Below are positions 62,883 to 64,000 of a stretch of 64,000 bases of DNA, one piece after another. The first letter of the stretch is position 1; the number at the start of each line of letters is the position of its first letter. Under the pieces are notes generated by a model. The model searched no databases, was not told the origin of the DNA, and saw only the letters and a program-made list of their open reading frames with translations. The position numbers and the translations under genes are program-made. Source of the stretch: CAMCXT01 sp040403315 (GTDB lineage: Bacteria > Bacteroidota > Bacteroidia > M30B66); assembly GCA_040403315.1 (NCBI GenBank), contig JBBAKX010000006.1, positions 178,324-242,323 on the forward strand. Direction: 5' to 3'.

Positions 62883-63785
62883 TCACCATTGAAGTGGAGA
62901 AAATCCAACACCACTTTTGGTATTGAAATGCAATGCAGGAGCTGGAATTTTCAACCATCTAAAGGTGCTCGTGAAAAGCTTCCATGCTTTACCCTTAATT
63001 TTGATTTTACGTAAATCAAGATCTAGTGATAAACTGAATTGTCTTTCCCTTTCGATATCGGAAAAATCAAACATTTTATTGTCTTCACTCCAGATATTGT
63101 TGCGCGCTCCCAGCATCCCATTTGCGCCATATCCGAAAGATATACAAAGCCACTTGGGTATATTCTTGTGAACCAACGACAAAGGCATCGAAAGCCAATA
63201 AGTTTGTTCATTGTAATTCTTCAACATCCGCTCAGGAATGTTTTTGCCCAAAAGGCTTGGTCTGTATGGAGATAATTCTCCTGGATTCCAAGAGTACTTC
63301 AAGTTAAATTGATTCAAAACTGCAGATTCTGTTTGCAAATATGAGAATGCGATTCCACCGAAATTGGCTACCAAATCGGCGGTAGAAAATCCCCACCCTT
63401 CAGAAAACCCATCCATTACTTCAACAGAGGTCATGTATACCGTTGGATAAATAACGCTCATCCATTTCGACTGTCGTTGATTGAATCCAGACATTGCTGC
63501 AGTTTCATTAATGAATGATGAAATCCACCATGAAGTGATGAAATGTCCTATTTTATCCATCCCTAACCACTCTTTTTGATCATTAAAACGATGGAACTTC
63601 CCGGTACTGTAAGGCTCATACCACGTCTTATAAAGGGCCACATTGCTTATTGTATACACTGACAATGTGGACGTTAAATAAAGAGTACGGTTCCGTTTCG
63701 TCTGTTTCAACGAATCAATTGACTGTGCATGAAAAGACTGGCAAATCAAGAAAAATGCAAATACAACAATCTTTTTATCAGGCAT
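62883..63785 (-). CDS. DUF2279 family protein
   Basis: A 300-residue exported protein. MPDKKIVVFAFFLICQSFHAQ is a signal peptide. The core (KEWLGMDKIGHFITSWWISSFI, then MDGFSEGWGFSTADLVANFGGIAFSYLQ) matches DUF2279, a Bacteroidota family sometimes named YfiM-like lipoprotein, with conserved Asp, Lys, His and Glu-Gly residues. Hydrophobic segments suggest membrane association. The C-terminus (WFSPLQW-like, aromatic) would fit an outer-membrane location. Function unknown. Confidence 0.85.
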   Translation of the reverse strand: MPDKKIVVFAFFLICQSFHAQSIDSLKQTKRNRTLYLTSTLSVYTISNVALYKTWYEPYSTGKFHRFNDQKEWLGMDKIGHFITSWWISSFINETAAMSGFNQRQSKWMSVIYPTVYMTSVEVMDGFSEGWGFSTADLVANFGGIAFSYLQTESAVLNQFNLKYSWNPGELSPYRPSLLGKNIPERMLKNYNEQTYWLSMPLSLVHKNIPKWLCISFGYGANGMLGARNNIWSEDNKMFDFSDIERERQFSLSLDLDLRKIKIKGKAWKLFTSTFRWLKIPAPALHFNTKSGVGFSPLQW

Positions 63786-63831
63786 TTAAATAATTTTCGG
63801 GCTAAGTTACTTAAAAGAATAGAAAGTTTTT

Positions 63832-63861
63832 TTTGGGGAATCAACAGCTTTACTACTTTTG
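63832..63861 (+). promoter_or_regulatory. Promoter of tRNA-Ser
   Basis: TTTG at 63832-63835, an 18-base spacer and TACTTTTG at 63854-63861. The tRNA starts at 63867, so the primary transcript would have almost no 5' extension. Confidence 0.72.
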
Positions 63862-63866
63862 CCTCC

Positions 63867-63951
63867 GGAGAAATGGCAGAGCGGTCGATTGCGGCAGTCT
63901 TGAAAACTGTTGACTGTAATAGGTCCGGGGGTTCGAATCCCTCTTTCTCCG
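63867..63951 (+). tRNA. tRNA-Ser (TGA)
   Basis: An 85-base class II tRNA with a long variable arm. The acceptor GGAGAAA pairs with TTTCTCC. The anticodon loop CTTGAAA gives TGA (63901-63903). The T arm reads GGGTTCGAATCCC. The discriminator is G and CCA is not encoded. Confidence 0.96.
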
Positions 63952-63959
63952 CTGAAATT

Positions 63960-63990
63960 AATCCTCACGAAATCGTGGGGATTTTTTTTC
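63960..63990 (+). terminator. Intrinsic terminator of tRNA-Ser
   Basis: ATCCTCACGA pairs with TCGTGGGGAT (one T-G pair), followed by T8. Confidence 0.9.
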
Positions 63991-64000
63991 TCTCTTTTGA

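Overview
The window is chromosomal DNA of a Bacteroidota bacterium, most likely a gliding or flavobacteria-like lineage. Several independent signs agree. Two large exported proteins carry type IX secretion C-terminal domains. There is a TamL-type lipoprotein barrel, plus DUF4296, DUF2279, DUF5106 and DUF6580 family proteins. The promoters read TTTG-N19-TAnnTTTG, the signature of the Bacteroidota primary sigma factor, in front of tRNA and protein genes alike. The DNA is A+T-rich and coding is dense. No rRNA, CRISPR array, prophage or insertion sequence was seen.

Layout. 0-8 kb: a DUF2237 gene cut by the window edge, a TlpA-like thioredoxin, a SRAP protein overlapping an AddB-like Fe-S nuclease, an SbtA-type permease and a neutral-ceramidase homologue, then tRNA-Asp. 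8.5-15.4 kb: an accessory envelope or stress cluster with an AraC regulator that has an HMA-like N-terminus, a coiled-coil lipoprotein, an outer-membrane barrel, a 52-residue lmo0937-type membrane protein, YtxH and holin-like proteins, an unknown protein and a soluble histidine kinase with six PAS-like segments. 15.4-31 kb: trigger factor, tRNA-Leu, membrane and outer-membrane proteins, an FAD oxidoreductase, a secreted subtilase, HMG-CoA lyase with PyrD, a TrmH methyltransferase divergent from TamL, a CoA-transferase, and a NYN nuclease fused to a cold-shock domain. 31.5-37.7 kb: LptF/G permease with Tgt, a glycosyltransferase, an ECF sigma factor, RsmG and a GT-C glycosyltransferase.

37.9-50.5 kb is one long minus-strand cluster running pfkA, gapN-like, BadF-type kinase, GH31, two GH13, fba and pgi. 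It joins breakdown of alpha-glucans to upper glycolysis. 50.8-64 kb: a tandem universal stress protein with an FNR-like box, an acetyltransferase-lysC-pyrC-DUF4296 operon, an AT-hook and histone-H1-like protein, SpoIID and LpxB, a PhnP-like metallohydrolase, a gliding-motility-type secreted protein, a DUF2279 protein and tRNA-Ser.

The most unusual observations are enzyme homologues that have lost canonical active-site or metal residues (the ceramidase homologue, Tgt, PyrC and the GapN-like dehydrogenase), the AT-hook repeat protein, the NYN-cold-shock fusion, the envelope cluster, the FNR-type promoter of the stress protein, and several convergent gene pairs with no space between their stop codons. 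Family assignments come from recognising sequence motifs by eye, and no database search was run.
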